The notes beneath the pieces are model-generated. The model had not been told where the DNA came from and ran no database searches. It saw only the letters and a list, made by a program, of their open reading frames with translations. This document shows, piece after piece, positions 7,941 through 17,393 of a stretch of 64,000 bases of DNA. The stretch is from NCBI RefSeq assembly GCF_012932565.1, contig NZ_JABBYJ010000001.1:806001-870000 (forward strand), in the 5' to 3' direction. Each line of letters begins with the position of its first letter. Within the stretch, counting starts at the first letter, position 1. A program made the position numbers and the translations under genes. This DNA is from Sneathiella limimaris. Its GTDB lineage: Bacteria; Pseudomonadota; Alphaproteobacteria; Sneathiellales; Sneathiellaceae.

Positions 7941-8837
7941 TTAAATATTAAAAACACGGATTGGATAGAGAATGCCATTTTCAACCTTGGAAATTGACAC
8001 AGGACCATCCGAATCCATTGCACAGACGATACCGTCTGCCGTATTTGGAACTGCCACGTCATTGCCGTGTCTCACGCGGATTGCCTGAGTTTCCGTTATG
8101 GCCACCGCCGGGATGTCGTCCAGCGCGGTCGTCAGTGGAAGCAAGTCCTCAAATTCCGCCGGACACTGCCATAGCTTTTCTAACTTATCCAGTGAAATCG
8201 CACTTTCTTCTAAAAAAGGGCCGACTTTTTTACGCCGTAGCTGTGACAAGTGTGCCACCCCACCAAGTTTCCGGGCAAAATCCCTTGCTAGGGCGCGGAT
8301 ATAGGTCCCCTTAGAGCATTGAACATGAAATCGAGCATGTTCAGAATCGGGAATTTCCAGAAGGTCCAGCTCATATATTTCTACTGTACGTTCTGGCATT
8401 GCGACATCTTCGCCCTTACGGGCAAGCTTATAGGCTCTTTCACCATTTATCTTGATCGCTGAAAAAGCGGGCGGGACCTGCGTAATCGAACCCTTGAATA
8501 AAGGGATACACCGTTCGATGTCAGTTAAGCTAGGCCGATACTCTGAAGTTTCGGTGACCTGCCCTTCTATATCATCTGTGTTTCTCTCGTCCGTCCAACA
8601 CGCGGTAAACTCATACTCTTTGATTTCATCTACGATAAAGGGGATGGTTTTAGTTGCTTCACCGAGGGCTATGGGGAGAACACCTGTTGCGAAGGGGTCC
8701 AAAGTTCCGGCATGTCCGGCTTTTTGGGCTTTGGTTATCCAGCGCACTTTATTGACAACAGCAGCAGAAGTCATACCGCTTGGCTTGTCGATGTTTAGCC
8801 AGCCATGAATAGGGATACCTTTGCGACGTCGAGCCAT
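7941..8837 (-). CDS. truB: tRNA pseudouridine(55) synthase
   Basis: TruB converts uridine 55 of the tRNA T-loop to pseudouridine. The 298-residue protein carries the catalytic motif HAGTLDPFATGVL with the nucleophilic Asp47, the WLNIDKPSGMTS opening, and the CSKGTYIRALARD strand (about 178-190) with the conserved Tyr and Arg. The C-terminal part (about 235-298) is a PUA-like module. The gene sits between rbfA and rpsO, in the usual order. The length is normal and no odd residue is seen. Confidence 0.96.
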   Translation of the reverse strand: MARRRKGIPIHGWLNIDKPSGMTSAAVVNKVRWITKAQKAGHAGTLDPFATGVLPIALGEATKTIPFIVDEIKEYEFTACWTDERNTDDIEGQVTETSEYRPSLTDIERCIPLFKGSITQVPPAFSAIKINGERAYKLARKGEDVAMPERTVEIYELDLLEIPDSEHARFHVQCSKGTYIRALARDFARKLGGVAHLSQLRRKKVGPFLEESAISLDKLEKLWQCPAEFEDLLPLTTALDDIPAVAITETQAIRVRHGNDVAVPNTADGIVCAMDSDGPVSISKVENGILYPIRVFNI

Positions 8838-8861
8838 ATCAGATTACTTGAATGCCTAGGT

Positions 8862-9269
8862 CTAATTTGATTCTGGGTCTTGATCACTGCTATCGGTGCG
8901 CACATTTTTTCTGAGTAAAGTGTCAATGTGATCACCATACTCAAAGGATTCGTCTTTCTTGAACGCAAGGCGCGGCGTAAATTTCATACTCAATTGCCGT
9001 CCAACTTCGGACTGGATAAACCCCGCTGACCGGTTCAGGCCCTTAATAATCGCAACTTCATTTATTCCGCCAAGTGGGATTACATAAACGGTGGCATTTC
9101 GCATATCTGGGCTTGGTTGCACTTCTGTTACCGTAATGGAAAACCCACTGACATCCGGGTCATGTATATTTCCCTCAGCCAAGACTTCAGAAATAATATG
9201 CCGAAGTTGCTCACCAACACGGAGCTGCCGTTTACTCGCTGATCTTGCAGGTGTTTTTCGACTAGCCAT
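8862..9269 (-). CDS. rbfA: Ribosome-binding factor A
   Basis: RbfA is a KH-fold factor that binds immature 30S subunits and helps finish 16S rRNA maturation. The 135-residue product shows the N-terminal RQLRVGEQLRHIISEVL helix, the SITVTEVQPSPDMRNATVYV strand-turn and the GRQLSMKFTPRLAFKKDES end of the fold. It is separated from infB by an 86-base gap containing a strong intrinsic terminator (9289-9320), so its expression may depend on readthrough or its own promoter. A 24-base gap leads to truB. Confidence 0.95.
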   Translation of the reverse strand: MASRKTPARSASKRQLRVGEQLRHIISEVLAEGNIHDPDVSGFSITVTEVQPSPDMRNATVYVIPLGGINEVAIIKGLNRSAGFIQSEVGRQLSMKFTPRLAFKKDESFEYGDHIDTLLRKNVRTDSSDQDPESN

Positions 9270-9288
9270 TAGAATATTCTTTCAGCAG

Positions 9289-9320
9289 AAAAAGGTCAGG
9301 GGCCGATTAAGGCCCCTGAC
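9289..9320 (-). terminator. Intrinsic terminator between infB and rbfA
   Basis: GTCAGGGGCC (9295-9304) and GGCCCCTGAC (9311-9320) make a perfect 10-bp GC-rich stem with a six-base loop; in the minus direction it is followed after one base by five U residues (9293-9289). This meets the standard form of a Rho-independent terminator, although it lies inside what is normally a continuous nusA-infB-rbfA-truB-rpsO transcription unit. Confidence 0.85.
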
Positions 9321-9355
9321 AAAACAGTTAGAAAATGTTTGGACCTGGTTTCGAC

Positions 9356-12013
9356 CTAAAGCTCTCTAGCAATCTCAACCACTTCGAAACATTCGATAAA
9401 GTCACCAACCTGTATGTCATGGTAGTTCTCAAATGCCATACCACATTCCATGCCAGATTTCACTTCCTTCACTTCATCTTTAAAGCGTTTCAAAGTTGCA
9501 AGTGTTCCTTCATGGATCACGATGTCATCACGAAGTAGGCGAACTTTCGCTCCTCTCTTCACGGTTCCTTCGGTTACCATGCAACCACCAATCTTACCAA
9601 CCTTAGTGATATTGAAGACTTCGCGAATTTCTGCATAACCAAGGAAATCTTCGCGCAAAGTCGGCGCCAGCATACCTGAAAGCATACCCTTTACGTCATC
9701 AATCACGTTGTAGATGACAGAATAGTAACGAATATCAATACCCTGGGCTTTTGCAGCTTCCTGCGCCTGTTTGTTGGCGCGAGTATTAAACGCAATAATC
9801 ATCGCATTTGAAGCTGCAGCCAAGTTGATATCGGATTCAGTGATACCGCCTACTGCAGAAAGTAGAATGTTCACCTTCACTTCATCAGTTTCAAGCTGTT
9901 CAAGGGAGTTTGCAATCGCTTCTGCAGATCCTTGAACATCGGCTTTAATCACAACAGGTAGCTCGTCAGCCGTGCCTTCTTTAATTGCAGTGAACATTTG
10001 TTCAATGGAGCCACGGGCAGTCGCAGTAACTTTCTTTTCTTTCGCAACTTGATCACGATAGCTGGCAATTTCTTTTGCCTTCGCTTCGTTTTCAGTCACG
10101 ATAAACTCATCACCAGCTTCTGGTGTGCCTTGGATACCCAAAACCTCGACTGGAACAGAAGGTCCAGCCTCTTCCACCTGATTTCCGCGGTAATCGAGCA
10201 GTGCACGAACTTTACCATAGGCAGGTCCTGCAACGAAGTTATCCCCAATCCGCAAGGTGCCGCGTTTCACGAGGACAGTCGCGACCATACCACGACCTGT
10301 TTCGATCTTGGCTTCAACAACAGACCCTTGAGCGCTCCGATTAGGATTAGCTCTCAATTCCAGAAGCTCAGCCTGCAGAAGGATTGCTTCCTGAAGTTTA
10401 TCCAGACCTGTTCCATTCAGCGCAGAGACTTCAACAGACAGCACATCGCCGCCCATTTCCTCGACAAAAACTTCATGTTGAAGGAGTTCCTGGCGAACTC
10501 GGTTTGGATCAGCACCTGGCTTATCGATTTTGTTGATCGCAACAATCATGGGCACTTCAGCCGCTTTCGCGTGCTTAATCGCTTCAATGGTTTGTGGCAT
10601 CACGCTATCGTCAGCCGCAACCACGAGGATCACAACGTCCGTAACCTGAGCACCACGCATCCGCATGGCTGTAAATGCTTCATGGCCTGGAGTATCTAGG
10701 AAAGTAATGACATCCCCTGATTCCAGATTTACCTGATAGGCACCAATATGCTGCGTAATACCGCCTGCTTCACCGGCGGCTACGTCTGTTTTGCGCATGG
10801 CATCCAGAAGCGAGGTTTTACCATGGTCAACGTGACCCATAATGGCAACAACCGGCGCCCGAGGAACAAGGCTGCTTGGATCATCTTCGTCAGATCCACC
10901 AAGACCGATCTCAACGTCTGATGCTGCAACCCGTTTGGGTGTATGTCCCAGATCGCTTACAATCAGCTCAGCTGTATCTGCATCGATAGTTTGCGCAGGC
11001 GTTGCCATGATACCCAGCTTCATCAGGGCTTTGACAACATCAACGACACGTTCGGTCATTCTGTTTGCCAGTTCCTGAACGGAAATGACTTCTGGAATGG
11101 TAACCTCACGATAGACTTTCTGAGGTGCATCCTCAGGCTGCATCTGTTGTTTCTTACGCGCTCGTTTAACAGCTGCCAAAGACCTTTGTTTTGGCCCTCT
11201 GTCATCTAGCGCTTCACCAATAGTCAATCGTCCAGAACGGCGGCGTGGTTCCATGGACCGGCGTGGTGATGGAGTCTTTTCTTCCCCGCCACTGCGACCA
11301 GTTTTGGCAACTTTCTTCTTGTTCCCGGTCCGATCGCGTCCTGTATCTTCCACTTCACCAGAGTCTTGTACCTGGTTTGCCCGTGGCGGACGTTCAGTCC
11401 GTTTCGGTGCTGCTGGTTTGGACTCCGCTTCAGCCGCCTTGGCTTTGGTTTTTTCACGGTGCTTGGCCGCTTCAGCTTCTTTTGCAGCTTCAGCTTCTTC
11501 CATCAAGCGGCGCGCTTCTTCTTCTTCAGCACGGCGACGCTCTTCTGGAGAGCGTCGTTTGGTCTGACGCTCTTTTTCTTTATTTTCTTTTTCAGCTTGC
11601 TTCTGAAGTGCTTTTTCTTCTTCAGCCCGTTTTTTTTCTTCAGCCGCTCTCTGCGCATCCAGCTTGGCTTGTTCTTCCCGCTGCTTTTGGGCGAGTGCCA
11701 ATGCTTGCGCTCTTGCTGATTGTTCGCCTTCTGTCAGACGACTATCAGCTTTCGCTGCCCCTGCTGCTGGGGTCTTTTTAACACTTAGGGTTTTTTTAGC
11801 GGCGCCAGGTGCTTTTGGATTAACAACCGTTTTTGGCGCGCCTGCAGCTGGAGCTGCGCCACGTTTTTTGCGCACTTCTACTTGCACGGTCTTAGATCGA
11901 CCGTGGCTAATATTCTGGCGAACCTGACCGCTGTCACCGGCATTTTTTTTCATTTCCAGCGGTTTGTTCAGGCTAAGCGACTTGCGCCCACCCTTGTCGT
12001 TTGTATCAGTCAT
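9356..12013 (-). CDS. infB: Translation initiation factor IF-2
   Basis: IF-2 is the GTPase that places fMet-tRNA on the ribosome. The 885-residue product has a long, charged, low-complexity N-terminal region with Lys/Glu/Ala repeats (about 95-240, likely coiled coil), an IF2-N helix domain (about 303-360), then the G domain with G1 GHVDHGKT (393-400), G3 DTPGHEA and G4 NKID, followed by the beta-barrel and C-terminal tRNA-binding domains. The ATG at 12013 overlaps the end of the ylxR gene by eight bases, implying translational coupling. Confidence 0.97.
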   Translation of the reverse strand: MTDTNDKGGRKSLSLNKPLEMKKNAGDSGQVRQNISHGRSKTVQVEVRKKRGAAPAAGAPKTVVNPKAPGAAKKTLSVKKTPAAGAAKADSRLTEGEQSARAQALALAQKQREEQAKLDAQRAAEEKKRAEEEKALQKQAEKENKEKERQTKRRSPEERRRAEEEEARRLMEEAEAAKEAEAAKHREKTKAKAAEAESKPAAPKRTERPPRANQVQDSGEVEDTGRDRTGNKKKVAKTGRSGGEEKTPSPRRSMEPRRRSGRLTIGEALDDRGPKQRSLAAVKRARKKQQMQPEDAPQKVYREVTIPEVISVQELANRMTERVVDVVKALMKLGIMATPAQTIDADTAELIVSDLGHTPKRVAASDVEIGLGGSDEDDPSSLVPRAPVVAIMGHVDHGKTSLLDAMRKTDVAAGEAGGITQHIGAYQVNLESGDVITFLDTPGHEAFTAMRMRGAQVTDVVILVVAADDSVMPQTIEAIKHAKAAEVPMIVAINKIDKPGADPNRVRQELLQHEVFVEEMGGDVLSVEVSALNGTGLDKLQEAILLQAELLELRANPNRSAQGSVVEAKIETGRGMVATVLVKRGTLRIGDNFVAGPAYGKVRALLDYRGNQVEEAGPSVPVEVLGIQGTPEAGDEFIVTENEAKAKEIASYRDQVAKEKKVTATARGSIEQMFTAIKEGTADELPVVIKADVQGSAEAIANSLEQLETDEVKVNILLSAVGGITESDINLAAASNAMIIAFNTRANKQAQEAAKAQGIDIRYYSVIYNVIDDVKGMLSGMLAPTLREDFLGYAEIREVFNITKVGKIGGCMVTEGTVKRGAKVRLLRDDIVIHEGTLATLKRFKDEVKEVKSGMECGMAFENYHDIQVGDFIECFEVVEIAREL

Positions 12014-12653
12014 TCCTACTCCGACCCGGTTCTCTACCTACAAGATCTGGGTTTCTATAGCCATTGAGCCGTGAAACCTCGATCAAAAATTTTTCAGTCA
12101 ACCCACTAGGGGCCATGGACACATGGACTGCATTTTCCTGTCCGAGCGTCCGACTTAACTCTGCATTGCTGAAAATTTCAATCAGCGGAAGGCCTTTTGC
12201 CAGCCTTTGCAGTTTCTCTTTACCGTCACTTGCGCCATCATTTGCCGCAATTAATACAGCAGCTTTACCTGCTTTTAAAGATGCTTCTACCTTCGTAAAG
12301 CCAGTTTTCAATAAACCAGCTTTTTTTCCAAGGCCAAGCAAGTTCAAACAGCGATCCTCTAAAGCCTTTTCAATTTGCTCAGCAAGGGCTTCAGGGATGG
12401 TTACCTGTCTCTTGGCAGATCGTGAAAAAGCTTTTCTTTTCAATGCTTCTTCGATCGCCTGTTTTTGACAACTGACCCAGATCCCGCGACCTGGAAGTGT
12501 CTCTGACAAATCTGGAACCAGTACTCCATCTGGCGAAACCGCAAACCGTAAAAGGTTTTTCTTTGGATGAACCTGACCAGTTGCTGCGCATTTCCGTTCA
12601 GGTTCAGTTTTGGTTCCAATTGCAGGAGCAGGTTTACTTTTCTTCCTCGTCAC
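12006..12653 (-). CDS. YlxR/RnpM-type RNA-binding protein with L7Ae-like C-terminus
   Basis: The product has two parts: a DUF448/YlxR domain (ERKCAATGQ, then [10 protein letters not shown] and LPGRGIWVS) and an L7Ae-like fold ([30 protein letters not shown]). YlxR proteins bind structured RNA; RnpM of Bacillus affects RNase P. This two-domain form between nusA and infB is usual in alphaproteobacteria. I chose GTG 12653, overlapping the nusA end by 20 bases, because the family starts shortly before ERKC; an upstream in-frame GTG at 12686 would give 226 residues but has no visible ribosome site. The 3' end overlaps infB by eight bases. Confidence 0.85.
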   Translation of the reverse strand: MTRKKSKPAPAIGTKTEPERKCAATGQVHPKKNLLRFAVSPDGVLVPDLSETLPGRGIWVSCQKQAIEEALKRKAFSRSAKRQVTIPEALAEQIEKALEDRCLNLLGLGKKAGLLKTGFTKVEASLKAGKAAVLIAANDGASDGKEKLQRLAKGLPLIEIFSNAELSRTLGQENAVHVSMAPSGLTEKFLIEVSRLNGYRNPDLVGREPGRSRND

Positions 12654-14181
12654 CTGCTTCAGCTTCCTCTTCAAACCAGTGGGCACGAGCTGCCATCACC
12701 AGTTCATTTGCCTGATCCAATGACAGACTAAAGTCTTTCAGAATGCCATCTTCTCCGTTGACCAATTCGTCACCTGATAGATCTGCGAAATCATCCAATT
12801 GTTTGATTCCTGCTTCACCAAGAGCAACAACCATTGCTGTCGTCAGTCCTTCGAAATTCAGCAGGTCATCGCTAACTTTCAGTTCTTCAAGCTTTTGTTG
12901 AAGCTCAGCATTGTAAGCCTCGATATATTCCTGAGCCCGGCGAATAAGCTCTTCCGCGACCTCTTCGTCGAACCCTTCGATTTCTGCGATTTCAGAAACA
13001 TCTGTATAGGTCAGTTCGTCAATTGACGTGAAGCCTTCTGTCGTGAGGAGCTGGGCGATTGTTTCGTCCACATCCAACGCTTCCATAAAGTTTTTGGTGC
13101 GTTCTGTAAATTCAGACTGACGACGGTTGGACTCTTCTTCCTCGGTGAGAATATCAATATCCCAACCTGACAACTGAGTTGCAAGGCGAACATTTTGTCC
13201 ACGGCGACCAATGGCTAAGGACAGCTGATCATCGGGAACGACTACTTCAATTCTGTTAGCTTCTTCGTCCAGAACAACTTTGGCGACCTCTGCAGGAGCC
13301 AAGGCGTTCACAATAAAGCTAGCTTGGTCAGGTGACCAAGGTATGATGTCAATTTTTTCGCCCTGCAGCTCATTAACCACTGCTTGAACACGGGCACCAC
13401 GCATACCAACACAGGCACCAACCGGGTCAATACTTGGGTCATTCGATGTAACAGCAAACTTTGCACGGCTTCCTGGGTCGCGGGCAACAGCCTTGATCTC
13501 AATCACGCCATCGTAAATTTCAGGTACTTCCTGTGTAAATAGTTTGGCCATGAACTGAGGATGTGTTCGAGACAAAAAGATCTGCGGACCTCTTTGCTCG
13601 CGTCTCACGTCATAGATATAAGCCCGAATTCGATCACCTTGGCGGAAACTTTCACGTGGAAGCATTTCATCACGGCGAACAATGGCATCTGCTTTGCCAA
13701 GATCAACCGTAACGTTGCCGTATTCGACACGCTTCACGATCCCGTTGATGATATCACCAACCCGATCTTTATATTCTTCATATTGGCGTTCGCGTTCTGC
13801 TTCGCGGACTTTTTGAACAATAACTTGCTTCGCCGTTTGAGCTGCGATACGACCAAAATCAATTGGCGGCAGAGGATCAGTCAGCAAATCCCCAACTTTG
13901 CTACCTGGTACTTCAGCCTCAGCTTGTTCAACAGTCACTTGAGTGGCTTCGTTTTCGACTTCTTCGACAACTTCGCGCACGCGGGCTAAACGAATTTCAC
14001 CGGTGCTGCGGTTGATATTGGCACGGATATCATTTTCATGCCCATATTTGGCGCGGGCAGCTTTCTGGATAGCCTCTTCCATGGCTTCCAGAACGATATC
14101 CCGGTCAATAAGCTTTTCTCTTGCTACTGCATCAGCGACTTGAAGCAGTTCGAGACGATTTAAACTTGCAGCCGATTCCAT
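12634..14181 (-). CDS. nusA: Transcription termination/antitermination factor NusA
   Basis: NusA binds RNA polymerase and nascent RNA and modulates pausing, termination and antitermination. The 515-residue protein has the N-terminal polymerase-binding domain, an S1 domain (IINGIVKRVEYGNVTVDLG), two KH domains (PVGACVGMRGARVQAVVNEL and LAIGRRGQNVRLATQLSGW) and two C-terminal acidic helix-hairpin-helix repeats (from about 370), as is typical of proteobacterial NusA. It follows rimP by 27 bases and overlaps ylxR, so rimP-nusA-ylxR-infB is one translational unit. Confidence 0.97.
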   Translation of the reverse strand: MESAASLNRLELLQVADAVAREKLIDRDIVLEAMEEAIQKAARAKYGHENDIRANINRSTGEIRLARVREVVEEVENEATQVTVEQAEAEVPGSKVGDLLTDPLPPIDFGRIAAQTAKQVIVQKVREAERERQYEEYKDRVGDIINGIVKRVEYGNVTVDLGKADAIVRRDEMLPRESFRQGDRIRAYIYDVRREQRGPQIFLSRTHPQFMAKLFTQEVPEIYDGVIEIKAVARDPGSRAKFAVTSNDPSIDPVGACVGMRGARVQAVVNELQGEKIDIIPWSPDQASFIVNALAPAEVAKVVLDEEANRIEVVVPDDQLSLAIGRRGQNVRLATQLSGWDIDILTEEEESNRRQSEFTERTKNFMEALDVDETIAQLLTTEGFTSIDELTYTDVSEIAEIEGFDEEVAEELIRRAQEYIEAYNAELQQKLEELKVSDDLLNFEGLTTAMVVALGEAGIKQLDDFADLSGDELVNGEDGILKDFSLSLDQANELVMAARAHWFEEEAEAGDEEEK

Positions 14182-14208
14182 GACTTCACTTCCGTTTCAT
14201 AGCTTTCA

Positions 14209-14700
14209 TCAGGACTTATTACTGCTTTGAGTGGCAGCAATCAATTCATCCGTTAATACCAGCTTTGCCTTTCTTAAATCCGCGAAAGGCAGTTCCCATT
14301 TATTTCCAGCAGTATCGGCGATCAGAATGTTTCCATCCTTTACGCCCAAGAGTTTGCCGCGGTACCTGCGCTGACCATCTACCGCTTCCTGAAGTTCTAC
14401 TTTGGCCTCAAAACCAGACCAGTTCTCAAAATCTTTGAGTCTAGTCAGGGGCCTGTCAATTCCTGGCGAGGAAACTTCCAGATTGTAGGCATCTGAAATC
14501 GGGTCCTCCACATCCAGAAGTGCAGAGACCGCATGGCTGATTTCCTCGCAGCCTTCTATGGTCATGGTCCCGTCGCTCTGTTCCGCCATGATCTGCAGAA
14601 CAGGGCTCTCACCACCTGTGTAGGATACCCGAATAAGCTCGTATCCCAGATCAGCAATGGTCGGTTCAATCAACTCAGCGATTTTTGACGTCGGATCCAA
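14209..14700 (-). CDS. rimP: Ribosome maturation factor RimP
   Basis: RimP aids 30S assembly. The 163-residue product shows the family's N-terminal segment IAELIEPTIADLGYELIRV, the VSSPGIDRPLTRLKDFENW motif (about 87-105) and a C-terminal Sm-like barrel. The start appears to be TTG 14700 (MDPTSKIAEL), with AGGAAAGAG upstream; I found no suitable in-frame ATG, so this is a rare start that may keep expression low. It is the first gene of the nusA unit, and a terminator-like hairpin at 14747-14787 lies in its leader. Confidence 0.93.
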   Translation of the reverse strand: MDPTSKIAELIEPTIADLGYELIRVSYTGGESPVLQIMAEQSDGTMTIEGCEEISHAVSALLDVEDPISDAYNLEVSSPGIDRPLTRLKDFENWSGFEAKVELQEAVDGQRRYRGKLLGVKDGNILIADTAGNKWELPFADLRKAKLVLTDELIAATQSSNKS

Positions 14701-14746
14701 CGAATTACTCTTTCCTAAGATCGGTGTTAAATGACCGAACTAAAGT

Positions 14747-14787
14747 AAAAAAGGCCCATAAACAAAAACAGCGGACCAGAGGCCCAC
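14747..14787 (-). terminator. Terminator/attenuator hairpin in the rimP leader
   Basis: On the minus strand GTGGGCC-TCT-GGTCCGC (14787-14771) forms a 7-bp stem with two G-U pairs and a 3-base loop, followed by a U-rich run with TGTTTTTGTTT and, further on, GGCC and six U residues. It stands after trmB and before rimP. It can end the metK-trmB transcript and may also act as a rimP-nusA leader attenuator, similar in idea to the rimP leader known from gammaproteobacteria. The leader identity is inferred. Confidence 0.6.
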
Positions 14788-14887
14788 CGTTCCAAGATGC
14801 TTAACCTTGCGGCAAGCGAACAGTATTAAATTAGCGCTATAATAGCCAAAGCGAAGCCAAAGCCAAGTTTTTTCTGAATATCTTAAG

Positions 14888-15595
14888 TTAATTGGATCGT
14901 TTGACCCTACGGAAGCGATAGTAAACGGATCTTCTACCTTCACGAAGGGCTTTTGCTTCATATCTTGTTTGGGGCCAGTCTTCACCACGAATTGTCCAGT
15001 CTTCTGGGTGTTCAGCCATCCATTCGAACTTATCTGACTGTAAGAAGTGGTGTAAAATCCAAGCGCCGTAATCGGTATGATCCGTTCCAACACGGACAAT
15101 GGCATCGTCTTTGAGGATGCGGGCAATAGCTTGTAAGTTATCATTTGAGACGAATCGCCGCTTGTGATGCGAAGATTTTGGCCATGGGTCCGCAAATAAT
15201 AGAAAAAGTTTATCCAGGCTCCTTTCTGGTAATTTTTCCATCAATAATTCAGCGGCTTCGTTGTGAACTCGAACATTAGTGAGTTGTTTTTCCTGAACCT
15301 TGCCAAGAAGGCTGGCAACACCGTTTAGAAAGGGCTCACACCCGATAATGCCAGCTTCAGAATGGTGCTCTGCTTGCCAAGCGAGATGTTCACCAGCGCC
15401 AAAACCAATTTCTAGCCAGTATTCCTTTTTGGGGGCTTCGAACAGGGTTGGAAGATCAATCAGGCGCTGCTCTTCAATCGGAACAGTCATTTGAGGCAGT
15501 AGCGCATCTACTGCCTCCTGTTGTCCTTTACGCAGAGCTTTGCCGCGTCTGCGACCATATAGGATCCGCTTACGGTGCTCAGATGAAGGTGTCAT
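14888..15595 (-). CDS. trmB: tRNA (guanine-N7-)-methyltransferase TrmB
   Basis: TrmB makes m7G46 in the tRNA variable loop using S-adenosylmethionine. The 235-residue protein shows the SAM-binding EIGFGAGEHLAW loop (about 62-73), the IIGCEPFLNGV strand, and the diagnostic FADPWPKSSHHKRRF motif (about 134-148), ending with TRYEAKALREGR. It starts at ATG 15595, nine bases after the stop of metK, so the enzyme that makes SAM and one that uses it are cotranscribed. Confidence 0.96.
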   Translation of the reverse strand: MTPSSEHRKRILYGRRRGKALRKGQQEAVDALLPQMTVPIEEQRLIDLPTLFEAPKKEYWLEIGFGAGEHLAWQAEHHSEAGIIGCEPFLNGVASLLGKVQEKQLTNVRVHNEAAELLMEKLPERSLDKLFLLFADPWPKSSHHKRRFVSNDNLQAIARILKDDAIVRVGTDHTDYGAWILHHFLQSDKFEWMAEHPEDWTIRGEDWPQTRYEAKALREGRRSVYYRFRRVKRSN

Positions 15596-15604
15596 GGGTT
15601 TATC

Positions 15605-16771
15605 TCAAAAAGCAGACTTCAGTTGATCCACCAGATCAAGTTTTTCCCAGGTGAAGCCGCCGTCAGAGTCTGGTTCACGACCAAAGTGGCCATAAGCGGC
15701 GGTCCGCTGATAAATTGGATTGTTGAGTTTCAAATGCTCACGAATGCCACGTGGGCTTAGATCCATCAGCTCCATCAACAAATTGCCAACCTGATCTTCC
15801 GAAACGTTTCCGGTTCCGTAGAAATCAACATACAGAGACAGTGGCTTCGAGACACCGATCGCATAAGAAACCTGAATGCAGCATTTGTCTGCTAGGCCAG
15901 CAGCGACAACGTTCTTGGCCAGATAGCGAGATGCATAGGCAGCTGAACGGTCAACCTTGGTTGGGTCCTTACCGGAAAAGGCACCGCCACCGTGAGGTGC
16001 CGCGCCGCCGTAAGTATCAACAATAATTTTTCGGCCAGTCAGGCCAGCATCACCATCTGGTCCCCCAATGACAAATTTGCCCGTTGGATTGACATAAAAC
16101 TCATCTTCAGGACACATCCAACCGTCTGGTAAAGCGTCAAGAACATATTTACGGACGACTTCACGAACTTCCTCTGTTTCCACACCTTCAACATGCTGTG
16201 TCGAAACAACAACTGAAGTCGCTCTGACGGGTTTCCCATTTTCGTAAGCCAGTGTGACCTGACTTTTTGAGTCTGGTCCCAAAATTGTTTCAGTCCCGTT
16301 GTGACGGGCTTCAGCGAGTGATTTAAGAATATTGTGGGAGTAATAAATAGGCGCCGGCATCAAGACATCTGTCTCGTTCACTGCGTAGCCAAACATGATG
16401 CCTTGGTCTCCAGCTCCTTCATCTTTATTGCCTGCAGCATCTACGCCTTGAGCGATATCTGCAGATTGTTCATGAAGGAAAATATCAACGGCTGAGTTTT
16501 TCCAGTGGAAGCCCTCTTGTTCATAACCTATAGCTTTGACGGCATCCCGGGCAGTTTGTTCAATCAGGTCTTTTGTAATAGATGCTGGGCCGCGAACCTC
16601 TCCAGCCAGAACGATGCGGTTTGTCGTTGTGAGGGTTTCACATGCAACGCGCGCGTAGGGGTCCTGAGAGAGATAAAGATCAACAATGGCATCGGAAATA
16701 CGGTCGCAGACCTTATCCGGATGGCCTTCGGATACTGATTCGCTTGTAAAGAGGTAGTTGGAATTTTTCAC
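15605..16771 (-). CDS. metK: S-adenosylmethionine synthetase
   Basis: MetK joins ATP and methionine to form SAM in the cytosol. Seen are the [15 protein letters not shown] opening, [12 protein letters not shown] (ATP-binding) and [17 protein letters not shown] chose GTG 16771, which gives 388 residues starting [12 protein letters not shown] and fits the family length. An open frame extends 24 codons further upstream to 16843, but those codons ([12 protein letters not shown]...) do not resemble MetK and overlap a stable hairpin at 16802-16822, so they are probably leader. It is followed by trmB and preceded by an XRE regulator gene. Confidence 0.93.
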   Translation of the reverse strand: MKNSNYLFTSESVSEGHPDKVCDRISDAIVDLYLSQDPYARVACETLTTTNRIVLAGEVRGPASITKDLIEQTARDAVKAIGYEQEGFHWKNSAVDIFLHEQSADIAQGVDAAGNKDEGAGDQGIMFGYAVNETDVLMPAPIYYSHNILKSLAEARHNGTETILGPDSKSQVTLAYENGKPVRATSVVVSTQHVEGVETEEVREVVRKYVLDALPDGWMCPEDEFYVNPTGKFVIGGPDGDAGLTGRKIIVDTYGGAAPHGGGAFSGKDPTKVDRSAAYASRYLAKNVVAAGLADKCCIQVSYAIGVSKPLSLYVDFYGTGNVSEDQVGNLLMELMDLSPRGIREHLKLNNPIYQRTAAYGHFGREPDSDGGFTWEKLDLVDQLKSAF

Positions 16772-16801
16772 AGTCGTGTCGTCTTTCTTATCAGTGATTG
16801 C

Positions 16802-16822
16802 TGCGAACCCGGCGGTTCCGCA
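16802..16822 (-). promoter_or_regulatory. Stable hairpin in the metK leader
   Basis: On the minus strand TGCGGAACC-GCCG-GGTTCGCA folds into a stem of eight pairs with one bulged G and a four-base loop, ending about 30 bases before the GTG start of metK. It may control metK translation or be a remnant of a SAM-sensing leader. I could not match it to the SAM-II or SAM/SAH riboswitch patterns I know, so no riboswitch is claimed. Confidence 0.4.
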
Positions 16823-16882
16823 AATTGATTTCGGAGACTGCAATGTAACTAGACTGAGAGTTGGGTCAAGCGGTTTACAGAA

Positions 16883-17290
16883 TTATCCTAAGTTTTCCAT
16901 ATCAACATCGCCAATTGCACGGATCAATTCAAGTACCCTTTTCCGGGTTTCTTCGTCCTTGATACTGAAATAGGCACGGGTCAGCTGCTGGCTCTCTTTT
17001 TTATCAATGGGATGCGCATCAAAGGACTGAGTGCCTTCCGCAACCTTGCCATTTGACAGGAGAAGATCGGATGGAATGTCTTCAAAAAAGTATGCCGTTG
17101 GAACTTTGAGAAGTTGACTGATTTCAAACAGCCGACTGGCGCCAACACGGTTGGCACCCTTTTCATATTTCTGAATCTGCTGGAAAGTGAGCCCAAGGTC
17201 TTTTCCAAGTTTTTCCTGACTAATCCTCAGAAAATTTCTTCGCTCTCGTAACTTGTTTCCAACATGAACGTCCACTGGATGGTGTGACAT
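16883..17290 (-). CDS. XRE-family transcriptional regulator
   Basis: The 135-residue protein has a helix-turn-helix of the Cro/CI type at about residues 10-65: LRERRNFLRISQEKLGKDLG, then LTFQQIQKYEKGANRVGASR, and LFEISQLLKVPTAYFFED. A C-terminal helix (KKESQQLTRAYFSIKDEETR) may mediate dimer formation. This short regulator is found next to metK in many alphaproteobacteria; its targets are unknown. ATG 17290 has AGAGGGG eight bases upstream; a longer frame reaches 17320 but adds codons lacking a ribosome site. A 10-bp palindrome at 17354-17363 upstream is a candidate autoregulatory operator. Confidence 0.85.
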   Translation of the reverse strand: MSHHPVDVHVGNKLRERRNFLRISQEKLGKDLGLTFQQIQKYEKGANRVGASRLFEISQLLKVPTAYFFEDIPSDLLLSNGKVAEGTQSFDAHPIDKKESQQLTRAYFSIKDEETRKRVLELIRAIGDVDMENLG

Positions 17291-17353
17291 GTTTATACCC
17301 CTCTTTTGACGAAGGAACATATTCTAGTTGATTTAAAGAACTCTTAACAACTG

Positions 17354-17363
17354 TACACGTGTA
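17354..17363 (-). promoter_or_regulatory. Palindrome upstream of the xre gene
   Basis: TACACGTGTA is a perfect 10-bp palindrome located 64 bases before the start of the XRE regulator gene and after the lnt stop. Its position fits an operator in the promoter of the xre-metK-trmB unit. The bound protein is unknown; autoregulation is a guess from position. Confidence 0.35.
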
Positions 17364-17393
17364 TAGAATTTCCTCAATTTTTTACAATTTTTG

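Noticed and set aside
9998-10699. 233-codon open frame antisense to infB
   Set aside because: It covers the IF-2 G domain region in reverse; the protein resembles no family and is a frame shadow.
14740-15195. 151-codon open frame on the minus strand overlapping trmB
   Set aside because: It overlaps the trmB C-terminal half in another frame and covers the rimP leader hairpin; no domain or ribosome site.
16772-16882. SAM-II or SAM/SAH riboswitch before metK
   Set aside because: The hairpin is real but I do not see the conserved core or ribosome-site pseudoknot of these classes.
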